Source: Ornithinibacillus gellani (GTDB lineage Bacteria; Bacillota; Bacilli; Bacillales; Amphibacillaceae). From it: a DNA stretch of 64,000 nt. This document shows positions 51,306 to 60,351 of the stretch, piece after piece. The stretch is from NCBI RefSeq assembly GCF_003730295.1, contig NZ_QTSZ01000017.1:310001-374000 (forward strand). Direction: 5' to 3'. The notes beneath the pieces were generated by a model. That model saw only the letters and a program-made list of their open reading frames with translations. It ran no database searches and had not been told where the DNA came from. Within the stretch, counting starts at the first letter, position 1, and each line of letters begins with the position of its first letter. The position numbers and the translations under genes are program-made.

Positions 51306-53036
51306 GTGAAAAAAGTTTTTACCTTTCTAAAATCATATAAAATCCCCATTACCATTGCCTACAGTCTTACCTTTATTGAATTGACTGTTGAACTGTTGCT
51401 CCCACTTTTTCTTGGTCTCATGATTGATGATGGTGTTGTACAAAAAGATATGCAGAATATTGTCATGTGGGGCAGCATAATGCTTGGGCTCGCATTTTTA
51501 TCATTTATTGCAGGAATTATTAATTCATTTTATGCCTCTCATACGGCAAATGGTTTTGCTTTTGACATTCGTGAAAAGCTATTTGAGAAAATACAAGCCT
51601 TCTCATTTGCAAATTTAAATAAATTCCCAACATCAGGGATTGTTACCAGATTTACCAATGATGTACGTCAAATTCAAAATACGATATTTATGGCACTGCG
51701 CATCATGATAAAAGCACCGTTTCTAGTAATTGGCGGTGTCATCATGGCTTTTATCGTTAACGTGAAATTAGCACTTATTTTTCTTATTACAGTTCCTTTA
51801 TTGGTGATTTTTATTTTATGGGTACTAAAAAAAGCAACCCACATGTTTGATCGTGTCCAACAAAGTGTCGACAACGTCAATCGGGTCATGCAGGAAAACC
51901 TGGCGGGAATGCGACTAATTAAAGCTTTTTTACGCCGAAAGCATGAAGAAAGTAGATTTACCGTAGCAAATCGAGATTTAGCTACCATTACACAAACAAC
52001 TTTCCGATTTATTGAAGCTTCTATGCCAATTTTATTATTTATCATGAACCTAAGCTTAATTTCTATTCTATGGTTTGGTAATTTGCAATCTGTTGCAGGT
52101 ACGACTGAAGTTGGGGATGTTGTCGCAATTGTGAATTATGCGATGCGTGTCGCAATGGCAATCTCTATGTTCACATTTATCATTCTTGCCTTTTCTCGTG
52201 CAAAAGCATCGGCAGAGCGTCTGTCAGATGTACTGGAAGAAAAAGTTGACCTTGTCGATGACAAAACAGCGGTAAAGAATCTGCAGATTGCCAATGGAGA
52301 AATCGAATTTCAGGATGTCTCATTTATCTATCCAGATACGGATACTCCTGTGCTGCAGCAGCTGTCCTTCCATATTAAATCAGGAGAAAAGCTAGCTATT
52401 ATTGGCGCGACCGGCTCGGGTAAGTCATCTTTATTCCAGCTTATCCCACGCCTATATGATGCTAATCAAGGAAAAATAACGATTGATAGAAAGCCAATTG
52501 CTTCATTTACTTTGGAGCATTTACGTAAAGGGATTGGTTACGTTCCGCAAAACCCTCTCCTTTTTAGCGGAGCTATCAAAGATAATATCGCCTGGGGAAA
52601 GGACCATGCGACGGAGGAAGAAATTATTCAGGCGGCAAAAGATGCCCAAATTCACGATACCATTATGAGCTTGCCCGACCAATATGAAACAAAAATTGGT
52701 CAAAAAGGTGTGAATTTATCCGGTGGTCAAAAACAAAGGATCTCCATTGCACGCGCATTAATTCGCAGGCCAAAAATACTGATGCTGGATGATAGTACAA
52801 GCGCATTGGATCTTGCGACAGAAGCACGCTTACTTGATGCGATTCGAACAGATACCGGAACAATGTTAATTATTACACAAAAAATCTCTACTGCATTAAA
52901 CGCAGATCGAATCATGCTGCTTGATTATGGAAAATTACTGGCAATCGGTACCCACCAGGAATTACTGGAAACATCTGATTTATATCGAAAAATAATTGCT
53001 TCTCAATTTGGAAAGGAGTATGCACATGCTGATTAA
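51306..53036 (+). CDS. ABC exporter half, degenerate-ATPase subunit (YfiB-like)
   Basis: A 576-residue half-transporter: six membrane spans (about 15-300), then the nucleotide-binding domain. Walker A is GATGSGKSS and the signature LSGGQ, but the Walker B end is DDSTSALD (Asp instead of the catalytic Glu) and the switch region is ITQK, with Gln instead of His. This matches the inactive-site subunit of heterodimeric exporters such as BmrC/D or YfiB/YfiC. GGAGG precedes the GTG start. It overlaps the next gene by 11 nt, so they form one complex. Confidence 0.9.
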   Translation: MKKVFTFLKSYKIPITIAYSLTFIELTVELLLPLFLGLMIDDGVVQKDMQNIVMWGSIMLGLAFLSFIAGIINSFYASHTANGFAFDIREKLFEKIQAFSFANLNKFPTSGIVTRFTNDVRQIQNTIFMALRIMIKAPFLVIGGVIMAFIVNVKLALIFLITVPLLVIFILWVLKKATHMFDRVQQSVDNVNRVMQENLAGMRLIKAFLRRKHEESRFTVANRDLATITQTTFRFIEASMPILLFIMNLSLISILWFGNLQSVAGTTEVGDVVAIVNYAMRVAMAISMFTFIILAFSRAKASAERLSDVLEEKVDLVDDKTAVKNLQIANGEIEFQDVSFIYPDTDTPVLQQLSFHIKSGEKLAIIGATGSGKSSLFQLIPRLYDANQGKITIDRKPIASFTLEHLRKGIGYVPQNPLLFSGAIKDNIAWGKDHATEEEIIQAAKDAQIHDTIMSLPDQYETKIGQKGVNLSGGQKQRISIARALIRRPKILMLDDSTSALDLATEARLLDAIRTDTGTMLIITQKISTALNADRIMLLDYGKLLAIGTHQELLETSDLYRKIIASQFGKEYAHAD

Positions 53037-54855
53037 TCAAATAAAACGTCCTTTTCAATATGAAAAAATACCACTGGATTCTGTTAATACAGATAAAAAG
53101 TCAAAGGCAAAAAACACAGCCGGAACAGTAAAACGAATTTGGTCTTATTTGGCGAGAGAAAAAGCCAAACTCGCACTTGTCATCTTAATGGTCGTTATTA
53201 GCTCTGGATTAAGTCTGTTAGGTCCTTATATGATTGGGATGGCGATTGATGATTATATTGTGACAAAGGCCAGTGCCGGACTTGGCATACTTCTTATTTG
53301 GTTAATTGTCATTTATTTCATTCACTCGATGTCTATCTTTTTACAAAACTTTTGGATGGTTGGGATTGCACAAAACACAGTCTACTCTTTGCGTTCTGAC
53401 TTGTTCCATCACTTTCACCGCCTGCCAATTTCCTATTTTGACAAACGTCAGCATGGAGAACTGATGAGCCGAGTTACAAACGACATTGATAATGTGAACA
53501 ATACATTAAACCAATCTGTCATCCAAATCTTTTCCAGTTTATTAACCTTGGTCGGAACGGTATTGGTCATGCTTTACTTAAGTCCACTTTTAACCGTTGT
53601 TACGATGTCGATTATACCGATTATGTTTCTTGGCATGCGCTGGATCACAAAACGTACGGGGCCACTATATAAACTGCAGCAGCGTGATCTTGGAGAATTA
53701 AATGGTTATGTGGAAGAAACTGTTTCTGGTCAACACGTCATAAAAACCTTCTCACAAGAAGAACGCGTCATTGAAGCGTTTAGGGAAAGAAACCAAAATC
53801 TACGCCGTTCTGGTTTTTGGTCACTAACTATTTCCGGATACATCCCTAAAGTAATGAACATGCTTAATTTTGTTAGCTTTGCCCTGATTGCTTTGGTAGG
53901 CGGGTTACTGGCAATTAGCGATACCAGTACAGTCACAGTAGGTGTAATCGTTATTTTCGCTGAATTGGCACGTCAATTCACACGACCCCTTAATGAACTA
54001 TCGAATCAGTTCAACATTATCCTTTCAGCTGTCGCAGGGGCAGAACGTGTTTTTGCGGTAATGGATGAAGAAGAGGAAGAAATGGATGAACAAACAGCGA
54101 AGGAATTAGCAACTACAAATGGAAAGTTTTCTTTTCAAGAGGTCCGATTCGGATATGAGGAAACACCGATATTAAAAGGGATTAGCTTCGATGTAAGTCC
54201 TGGTGAGTCGGTTGCATTTGTCGGTCACACTGGTGCTGGGAAAACGACCATTATTAATTTGATTTCTCGTTTTTATAATTATGATGTAGGAAAAATCACC
54301 TTGGACGGTATCGATATCAAAGACATTAAACGCTCCAGCCTACGTTCACATATGGCGTTTGTGCTGCAGGATTCTTTTTTATTTCACGATACCATTCGAG
54401 AAAACATTCGTTATGGTCGCTTGGACGCTACCGACGAAGAAGTGATTGATGCAGCAAAGAAAGCAAATGCACATGAATTTATCAGTCATCTTCCACACGG
54501 TTATGACACCATCTTAGACCAAACCGGCAGTGGGATTAGCCAAGGACAGAAACAATTATTAACCATTGCAAGAGCATTTATTGCTGAGCCCTCCATCCTT
54601 ATTTTGGATGAAGCAACGAGTAACATCGACACCATCACAGAGGTAAAAATACAGGAGGCTTTAAAGCAGTTGATGAAAGGTAGAACAAGCTTTATTATTG
54701 CTCATCGACTTAATACAATTCAAGAAGCGGATGCAATTATTCTGCTGGAGCATGGTGAAATAATGGAACAAGGCAATCACGATGAATTAATGAGGCAAAA
54801 AGGACGTTACTACGATTTATACAACGGCCAGCTCCAAGAAATAATGGCCATATAG
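53026..54855 (+). CDS. ABC exporter half, catalytic subunit (YfiC-like)
   Basis: 609 residues: six membrane spans, then a nucleotide-binding domain with Walker A GHTGAGKTT, Walker B with the catalytic Glu (LILDEATSNID) and switch His (IIAHR). Its signature is ISQGQ instead of LSGGQ. In a heterodimer this degenerate signature pairs with the degenerate Walker B of the upstream subunit, leaving one working ATP site. ATG at 53026, with AAGGAG 7 nt upstream inside the first gene. Substrate unknown; multidrug or lipid export is typical. Confidence 0.9.
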   Translation: MLINQIKRPFQYEKIPLDSVNTDKKSKAKNTAGTVKRIWSYLAREKAKLALVILMVVISSGLSLLGPYMIGMAIDDYIVTKASAGLGILLIWLIVIYFIHSMSIFLQNFWMVGIAQNTVYSLRSDLFHHFHRLPISYFDKRQHGELMSRVTNDIDNVNNTLNQSVIQIFSSLLTLVGTVLVMLYLSPLLTVVTMSIIPIMFLGMRWITKRTGPLYKLQQRDLGELNGYVEETVSGQHVIKTFSQEERVIEAFRERNQNLRRSGFWSLTISGYIPKVMNMLNFVSFALIALVGGLLAISDTSTVTVGVIVIFAELARQFTRPLNELSNQFNIILSAVAGAERVFAVMDEEEEEMDEQTAKELATTNGKFSFQEVRFGYEETPILKGISFDVSPGESVAFVGHTGAGKTTIINLISRFYNYDVGKITLDGIDIKDIKRSSLRSHMAFVLQDSFLFHDTIRENIRYGRLDATDEEVIDAAKKANAHEFISHLPHGYDTILDQTGSGISQGQKQLLTIARAFIAEPSILILDEATSNIDTITEVKIQEALKQLMKGRTSFIIAHRLNTIQEADAIILLEHGEIMEQGNHDELMRQKGRYYDLYNGQLQEIMAI

Positions 54856-54977
54856 CTTAGTAGGTGGACGGAAGTTCCTTTGCCCTATGGAATATTAAAA
54901 TAACTAATGATAAAATAAAAGGGAATAGTTTACGTTATAAAAAAAGAGGGAATCCATATTGGATAGAGGTGTAGTAT

Positions 54978-55703
54978 TTGGGTAGAAAAGGCAAGATGCT
55001 GGAAAAACATATAGACAGCAAGTATTTACAAGAAACGATGACACTGAAATTGTATCTGCCGGAATTCTTCACCCCTTTGTATAAGTATCATGTTTGTATC
55101 ATGCAAGATGGAAATGATTACTTTCAAATGGGGCGCGTTGCAACGAAGAGTGATGAACTGCATGATGATGGAGAAATTGAAAATACAATTTTTGTTGGTA
55201 TTCATTATGAGGATAGATTTGACCGTCGAAAAAAATATCATCCAGCCGGTGAGCAACAGCCAGCATATATGAAGTTTCTGGCTCATGAAGTTATCCCATT
55301 CTTGGATGATACGCTCCCAACCTATCAAATGGGACAAGCCCGTACATTAATGGGAGATTCTTTAGCTGGAACACTCGCTTTAATGACTGCGCTGCGATAT
55401 CCAAATATATTTGGACGGGTAGTGATGCAGTCACCATACGTAGATGATCTTGTATTAGAAGCAGTAGCAAATGCCAGCAATATTCCTGCATTGGATGTTT
55501 ATCACAGTATTGGTACTTCGGAAACGGCAGTTAAAGTAACAGATGGAGCTATTTTGGATTTTTTAGAGCCCAATCGACGTCTGCATGAGGAGTTAAAACA
55601 GCTTCCAATCACATACCATTACAAGGAATTGGAACAAGGAGAACACACGTGGAAATATTGGCAAAATGAAATGTCGGAAGTATTAACAACTATGTTTGGT
55701 TAA
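54978..55703 (+). CDS. yjcH: Alpha/beta-hydrolase esterase (YjcH-like)
   Basis: A soluble 241-residue esterase of the Fes/enterochelin esterase-like group. The nucleophile is in MGDSLAGTLAL (about 123) and the likely catalytic His in EQGEHTWKYW near the end. TTG start with GAGGTG 6 nt upstream; an ATG six codons later is an alternative. It heads yjcH-yjcG-yjcF as in B. subtilis. Confidence 0.85.
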   Translation: MGRKGKMLEKHIDSKYLQETMTLKLYLPEFFTPLYKYHVCIMQDGNDYFQMGRVATKSDELHDDGEIENTIFVGIHYEDRFDRRKKYHPAGEQQPAYMKFLAHEVIPFLDDTLPTYQMGQARTLMGDSLAGTLALMTALRYPNIFGRVVMQSPYVDDLVLEAVANASNIPALDVYHSIGTSETAVKVTDGAILDFLEPNRRLHEELKQLPITYHYKELEQGEHTWKYWQNEMSEVLTTMFG

Positions 55704-55809
55704 AAACATACGCTTCAACTAGCAGGAGTCCCCTGCTGCCATATTTAATTTCAATCACACCAGGAACCGCAACCGTTTGAAAGAAAAATATTCCAGGAGG
55801 TTTTATAAA

Positions 55810-56328
55810 ATGAAATATGGTATTGCTGTTTTTCCGTCAAAACAAATTCAGGATGAAGCAAATTCTTATCGGAAAAGATATGACCCGCATTATGCGTTAA
55901 TTCCGCCACACATCACATTAAAAGAATCGTTTCAAGTGGACCAGGAAAAAATAGATGAGTTAGTCATTGAGCTTAAAAAAATTGCCAATGAAACAGATCC
56001 TTTTACAATTGCGATTGAAAAAGTGAGCACCTTTGCTCCTGTTACAAATACCATTTATTTAAAAGTCGAGCCTAATCAAGCATTGGAAGAGCTGGTCGAG
56101 AAAATGTACACTGGTAAATTCCCATCTGAAATGGAGCATCCATTTGTTCCTCATATTACCATTGCTCAAAAGCTAGTAGAAGATGAGTATTCAGATGTGC
56201 TTGGCAGCTTAAAAATGAAAAAATTGCAATTTGAAGATACTGTAGACCGTTTTCAATTATTATATCAATTAGACAATGGGTCTTGGACCGTTTACGAATC
56301 CTTTGTCTTTGGTAAGGAAGTATTGTGA
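55810..56328 (+). CDS. yjcG: YjcG, 2H phosphoesterase (2'-5' RNA ligase-like)
   Basis: 172 residues, as expected for YjcG. Two HxT/S-type motifs, PPHITLKES (about 38) and VPHITIAQK (about 117), form the active site of the 2H phosphoesterase superfamily. Substrate unknown; RNA end processing or cyclic phosphodiester cleavage is typical. ATG at 55810 with AGGAGG upstream. It overlaps yjcF by 4 nt. Confidence 0.92.
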   Translation: MKYGIAVFPSKQIQDEANSYRKRYDPHYALIPPHITLKESFQVDQEKIDELVIELKKIANETDPFTIAIEKVSTFAPVTNTIYLKVEPNQALEELVEKMYTGKFPSEMEHPFVPHITIAQKLVEDEYSDVLGSLKMKKLQFEDTVDRFQLLYQLDNGSWTVYESFVFGKEVL

Positions 56329-56750
56329 TTATTCGAATAGCCGAAACTCCATCTGAATTAAACCAAGCCTATCAAGTAAGAATGGACGTTTTCGTTAAAG
56401 AACAGCATGTGCCAGTGGAATTGGAAATGGACGAACATGATAAGGAAGCCATTCATTTCGTTGGTTATGTGGACAACACTCCTGTTGCTGCCAGTCGTCT
56501 TCGATTCGTCGACACCTATGGCAAGCTGGAACGAATTTGCGTACGCGCAGAACAACGTGGACAATCCTTTGGTAAACAAATTATTTTACGTATGGAAGAA
56601 CAATTGAAAGAAAACGGCTACTCCACTGCAAAATTGAACGCGCAGACACATGCACTCGAATTTTATCATCGGCTTGGTTATGAAGTGATTTCTGAGGAGT
56701 TCATGGATGCTGGAATTCCCCATGTCACCATGGTTAAACAGTTAAAATAA
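56325..56750 (+). CDS. yjcF: YjcF, GNAT family acetyltransferase
   Basis: 141 residues (B. subtilis YjcF has a similar length): VRMDVFVKEQHVPVELEMDEHD, then the acetyl-CoA loop ERICVRAEQRGQSFGKQIILRMEE and LNAQTHALEFYHRLGYE. The GTG start overlaps the yjcG stop (GTGA), which indicates translational coupling. The TAA stop (56748-56750) lies inside the border pentamer of the adjoining repeat element. Confidence 0.92.
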   Translation: MIIRIAETPSELNQAYQVRMDVFVKEQHVPVELEMDEHDKEAIHFVGYVDNTPVAASRLRFVDTYGKLERICVRAEQRGQSFGKQIILRMEEQLKENGYSTAKLNAQTHALEFYHRLGYEVISEEFMDAGIPHVTMVKQLK

Positions 56751-56906
56751 AGTGAAACTTCAATCCGTGGGGGTTTTCCACTTCCCTCCACCGATTGTTA
56801 GTTGATCGAATCAGGTCTTTTACTGGCTATTGATCCACCACTTACAATTCTTGTTATCAACAAAACTCTTGATGTGGGGTCTTACAGCCAGTTAATCTGT
56901 GATTAA
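56747..56906 (-). repeat. IS200/IS605-like repeat, copy 5 (full length)
   Basis: On the minus strand: TTAAT (56906-56902, a changed TTTAT), then CACAGATTAACTGGCTG..; the end is CGGATTGAAGTTTCAC, then TTTAT (56751-56747). The body is 150 nt. The terminal hairpin has one C-C mismatch. It sits immediately after the yjcF stop codon, upstream of that operon's terminator. Confidence 0.75.
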
Positions 56907-56923
56907 ATGGTCTCAAACGTATA

Positions 56924-56955
56924 AACACTAGGGAGATAACTCCCTAGTGTTTTTC
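56924..56955 (+). terminator. Terminator of the yjcHGF operon
   Basis: AACACTAGGGAG pairs perfectly with CTCCCTAGTGTT around a 4-nt loop; T-run follows. Confidence 0.9.
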
Positions 56956-57048
56956 ATGTTCCAAACGAATGACTTTATACATTTTGGTTACCCTACTGAG
57001 TGAAGTATCCGCTCATTTTAATTGTTTGTTGAAGGGGGAAGTATAAAG

Positions 57049-57753
57049 TTGGATTCCTATTTTCACATGTTTATTGATACGCTATTTGGTTTTTCTGCTT
57101 TGTTTGTATTAATGAAAATACTTCGAAAAACACAGATGTCTGCATTAACGCCATTTGACTTTATATCTGCCGTAATCATTGGAGAATTGGTTGGAAATGC
57201 CTTATATGACAAGAAAGCAGGAATTCCAGAAATTGCTTTTGTCATTATTTTATGGGGAGGATTGCTGTATACAGTAGAAATTATTTCACAGAAGTTTATG
57301 CGAACCAGATACATTATCGAAGGAAAGCCATCCATCATCATTCATAAGGGTAAATTAATTCGGGAAATCATGAGAAAGAATAAAATTGATATTAGTGAAG
57401 TGCAGCAATTACTGCGAGATAAAGATGTTTTTTCAGTTCAAGAAGTGGAATACGGCATCTTGGAAGCCAATGGAAAAATATCCGTCCTTAAAAAGTCTGC
57501 CTATCAAGTACCAAATAAAAAGGATTTAAATATTGCACCAGTAGATATTTTCTTACCTTACACCCTTATCAATGACGGTGAAATCATTACGGATAATGTA
57601 AAAGAAGCAGGTCTGCATAAAGAGTGGTTGGAGAAAGAATTAAAGCGCCAAGGCTTTGACAAAGTGGAGGATGTTTTTTACGCAGAATATACAGAAGGAA
57701 AAAAATTATTCGTTCTCCCATTTACAAAACAAACAAAAAGAAAAAGCGATTAA
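57049..57753 (+). CDS. DUF421 membrane protein (YetF/YrbG family)
   Basis: 234 residues with three N-terminal transmembrane helices (LFGFSALFVLMKIL, FDFISAVIIGELVGNAL, IAFVIILWGGLLYTVEIIS) and a cytoplasmic part containing the family block GKPSIIIHKGKLIREIMRKNKID and QEVEYGILEANGKISVLKK. YetF-like proteins are spread through spore formers; some reach the spore membrane, but the function is unknown. TTG at 57049 is chosen because GAAGGGGG stands 10 nt before it; an in-frame ATG at 57022 has no site. Confidence 0.85.
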   Translation: MDSYFHMFIDTLFGFSALFVLMKILRKTQMSALTPFDFISAVIIGELVGNALYDKKAGIPEIAFVIILWGGLLYTVEIISQKFMRTRYIIEGKPSIIIHKGKLIREIMRKNKIDISEVQQLLRDKDVFSVQEVEYGILEANGKISVLKKSAYQVPNKKDLNIAPVDIFLPYTLINDGEIITDNVKEAGLHKEWLEKELKRQGFDKVEDVFYAEYTEGKKLFVLPFTKQTKRKSD

Positions 57754-57783
57754 AGGAGTTCCCTCTCCATTAATCGCTTTTTT
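57741..57783. terminator. Bidirectional terminator between the yetF-like and MBL genes
   Basis: AAAAAGCGATTAA.. pairs with ..TTAATCGCTTTTTT, with an inner GGAG/CTCC stem. It overlaps the yetF-like stop codon. Confidence 0.85.
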
Positions 57784-58672
57784 GGAAAATCCATTTATAA
57801 TCTCGTATCGTATGATGCAATTTATGTGCTTTAATCAAACCAATCACATAAGCCGTAGCTGCTGTCCGAAACAAAAGCCATTGTGCTAACGTTGGTGCAT
57901 GCACTTCATATGATTCACACATCTTGGCAATGATCTGTTCATGAGAAATGCCTGTCTCGTATTGACAAACTGTTTCATACGTCCAATCTAAGACTTCATG
58001 ATGATAATCGAGGTTTGCCTTCACTGTGGGGATAAACTCCTGCTCAAATTCTCCATGTCCAGGTACAGCACCAGTACAATCAATCGTTTGAATTTTTTCC
58101 AATGTTTCTACAGTTAAAGCTGCATCTACAATATATGGTATTTTATGCTTATGTAGCTGTTCCTTACCAAAATAACTATCTCCTGCATACAAAATAGTAT
58201 CTACTACTAATCCTAGTTGGTGATAGCTATGCCCTGATAAATCATATGTATGAAGCTCGAAAGAACCGAATGAATATATCCCTTCCTCTACCTTCTCCGC
58301 TACTGTAATAGGCTTCCCTTCCAGAAATTTATTACGAAGCTCTTTCAATGGTACATTCCCACCAAATAAATAAAGCGGCTCCAACGCTGGATTCTCCAGA
58401 ATAGCCGCCTCAAAAACGGGTGCCATTGTCTTCACCATATGCCGTTCTTGTAAATAAGACGCACCACCATAATGATCCGCATGGGCATGGGTAATAAATA
58501 GATGTGTAATTGGCAAATTCTTTTCTTCTAATTGCCGCAAGACCTTTCGCATTACAGAATCATCAATCCCGGCATCAATTAATAACCCTTCATCCCCATG
58601 ATGGACATAGCCAATATTAACCGGCGCCGAAAAATAATAGCATGTCTCATTTAACTGTATGAATTTCACCAT
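57770..58672 (-). CDS. MBL-fold metallohydrolase
   Basis: 300 residues of metallo-beta-lactamase fold with the zinc motif THAHADHYGG (about 64-73), DLSGHSYHQLG further on, YAGDSYFG and VPGHGEFEQEF. This layout is seen in B. subtilis YqjP-like and quinolone-type hydrolases; the substrate is not predictable. The ATG at 58672 has GGAGGGGAGC directly upstream; an earlier ATG (58705) overlaps that site. Monocistronic. Confidence 0.85.
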   Translation of the reverse strand: MVKFIQLNETCYYFSAPVNIGYVHHGDEGLLIDAGIDDSVMRKVLRQLEEKNLPITHLFITHAHADHYGGASYLQERHMVKTMAPVFEAAILENPALEPLYLFGGNVPLKELRNKFLEGKPITVAEKVEEGIYSFGSFELHTYDLSGHSYHQLGLVVDTILYAGDSYFGKEQLHKHKIPYIVDAALTVETLEKIQTIDCTGAVPGHGEFEQEFIPTVKANLDYHHEVLDWTYETVCQYETGISHEQIIAKMCESYEVHAPTLAQWLLFRTAATAYVIGLIKAHKLHHTIRDYKWIFQKSD

Positions 58673-58711
58673 GCTCCCCTCCCTACTCATATATGTGTGC
58701 GACATGTACTA

Positions 58712-58978
58712 TCATATACTTTCGCTGAACAGGTGCCCTTTTCCTGTTAAGGATGCCGTAATTTTTTCATTTATTCTATTTGCTTTAGCTCTATTTGGTG
58801 TTCGCTCCAATACAGAAGCGCGAGACCATTTATCATATTTATTTTTTATAACCTCATGTTGAGCATCTAAAATGGCTTGAAAGGGTTTTTCAATAAAATA
58901 GGAATTGCCCTTTTTTTCCACATTTCGATTTTGATAATCGATGGATTGAAAATTCGTTACTGGTAAAATATATCCCAT
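58712..58978 (-). CDS. Conserved small protein of unknown function
   Basis: 88 residues from the ATG at 58978 (GGGG 7 nt upstream; a second ATG two codons earlier is too close). Starts MGYILPVTNFQSIDYQNR and is strongly basic and polar towards the end (KWSRASVLERTPNRAKANRINEKITASLTGKGHLF). There are no membrane segments. I do not recognise the family. It stands between the MBL gene and the spore-coat genes. Confidence 0.5.
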   Translation of the reverse strand: MGYILPVTNFQSIDYQNRNVEKKGNSYFIEKPFQAILDAQHEVIKNKYDKWSRASVLERTPNRAKANRINEKITASLTGKGHLFSESI

Positions 58979-59167
58979 TTTCATACCCCTTTCTTCTATA
59001 TTTATACATTTCGAATAGTCGATCTCTTTTCTGGGTGCACATCTCTATTTTTCTATACCCTTAAAAGTACCTTTCTAAAACCTTGTATATTGGTGGGATA
59101 TTTTCATTTTTAAGTAAAAAACAACTGTACCGAGACAATATCCACAGAAAGAAAGATACTCGCCCAC

Positions 59168-59194
59168 ACCATCTATAGCGGGACACATATTCTA
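59168..59194 (+). promoter_or_regulatory. Sigma-K promoter of the cotY/cotZ-like gene
   Basis: AC (59168-59169), exactly 16 nt, then CATATTCTA (59186-59194), which fits AC-N16-CATANNNTA. It would drive late mother-cell transcription, 46 nt before the start codon. Confidence 0.75.
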
Positions 59195-59239
59195 TTAAAG
59201 ACAATATGTCAATAAGCTTAAAGAAGGGAGAATGTATTC

Positions 59240-59713
59240 ATGGGTTGTGGCTGTGGAAAAGACCGAAATACCGGCAGCTGTGTTTGTGACATTCTAAAAG
59301 AGATTGTGGATGCGCAAAATGATGTCGTAGAAAATTGCTGTGACACGAGCTGTGAGCAGTCCATTAATGATTTACTGGGGGTTACAGAATCTGGAAGTGG
59401 ATTGGATACCGTACCAATTATTTTATATTGTAAAGATGGCTGTAAACCATTTAAAGGATATGGGGCACACCGCTCACACCACGGTATTGGTGACATTGTA
59501 GCCAGCTTTATTTTCAGAGTAAAACGGGTGGATGATGATTGCTGTGCCGTATTGGAATTGGTACGAAAAAATGATGAAAGCTGTGAACATCTAAAGGATC
59601 CTTGTCATCAGGATACGCATCATTTAGAAGCAACTGGAATCTGTATTACGGTTGATTTGAATTGCTTCTGTCATGTCACTTGCTTGCCTGCTGTTTCACT
59701 ATTCAATAACTAG
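59240..59713 (+). CDS. cotZ: Spore coat (crust) protein CotY/CotZ
   Basis: A 157-residue cysteine-rich coat protein (17 Cys), starting MGCGCGKDRNTGSCVCDILKEIVDAQN and containing GCKPFKGYGAHRSHHG. CotY and CotZ form disulfide-linked lattices of the outermost spore layer. Its length lies between B. subtilis CotZ and CotY, and only one copy exists here, so it may serve for both. AAGAAGGGAG precedes the ATG, and a sigma-K promoter lies upstream. CotO is encoded convergently next door, as in the B. subtilis cotO-cotZ-cotY region. Confidence 0.92.
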   Translation: MGCGCGKDRNTGSCVCDILKEIVDAQNDVVENCCDTSCEQSINDLLGVTESGSGLDTVPIILYCKDGCKPFKGYGAHRSHHGIGDIVASFIFRVKRVDDDCCAVLELVRKNDESCEHLKDPCHQDTHHLEATGICITVDLNCFCHVTCLPAVSLFNN

Positions 59714-59722
59714 GTTGAAAGT

Positions 59723-59766
59723 ATACCATTGAAAGAAGGGCAGCCTTTTTTCAATGGTATTTTTTT
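59723..59766. terminator. Terminator between cotZ and cotO
   Basis: ATACCATTGAAA (59723-59734) pairs with TTTCAATGGTAT (59749-59760), then T-run. Confidence 0.85.
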
Positions 59767-59770
59767 ATTT

Positions 59771-60289
59771 TTAAAAACCGAGCATACGCACATCTGTTAC
59801 AGATGTAATGGGGATCGCAGTAATTCCCGGTTTCCTTACAACTTGCATATGAACAACTTCATCCTTTAATTCCATGATGATACCACGGTAATTTCTTTCT
59901 GCTGTCTTTAGTTCACACTTCATTTTTGGTACGTGGGTTGGCTTTTCCGCAAGATAGGCTATTTTTTCAAGTAATTTCATATCCTTAAACTTTGGACGTG
60001 ATTGCTTTTCTTTTTGAGTCATTCCTTCATTTTCTGATATATCTTTATCCACCTTATCCTTTATTCTATCTTGAGGAATAGATAATACATTTTTCTTTGG
60101 TGAACGGCGCACCGGTCGTTTCTCCCGTTCTACGGACTCCTGTACAGTCGTTTTATCTTCAACTGCCAGTGTTTCATTTCCTCTGCCATATGAACGATAA
60201 TGCTGCTGCATTTTCGCCTCAGGAACCTTTAATGTTGGTTGGTGAATATATAGCATAGGTTCACGTGCATAACCATGACTGTTTTCCAA
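59771..60289 (-). CDS. cotO: Spore coat morphogenetic protein CotO
   Basis: About 172 residues. The N-terminal REPMLYIHQPTLKVPE box and the C-terminal block (KLLEKIAYLAEKPTHVPKMKCEL..RGIIMELKDEVVHMQVVRKPGITAIPITSVTDVRMLGF) are typical of CotO (YjbX); the middle is basic and disordered. CotO helps outer-coat and crust assembly with CotH/CotE. The TTG at 60289 has GGGGAG 8 nt upstream. The ATG at 60313 would lie only a few nt from the start site of the sigma-K-like promoter, so the TTG is favoured. Confidence 0.85.
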   Translation of the reverse strand: MENSHGYAREPMLYIHQPTLKVPEAKMQQHYRSYGRGNETLAVEDKTTVQESVEREKRPVRRSPKKNVLSIPQDRIKDKVDKDISENEGMTQKEKQSRPKFKDMKLLEKIAYLAEKPTHVPKMKCELKTAERNYRGIIMELKDEVVHMQVVRKPGITAIPITSVTDVRMLGF

Positions 60290-60323
60290 CGCATGTTCTC
60301 CCCTTTCGTTCATGGATTCATCC

Positions 60324-60351
60324 CATTATATGAACCCAATTTTCAAAATGT
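60324..60351 (-). promoter_or_regulatory. Candidate sigma-K promoter of cotO
   Basis: On the minus strand AC, 17 nt, then CATATAATG (60332-60324), one mismatch from CATANNNTA. Confidence 0.5.
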
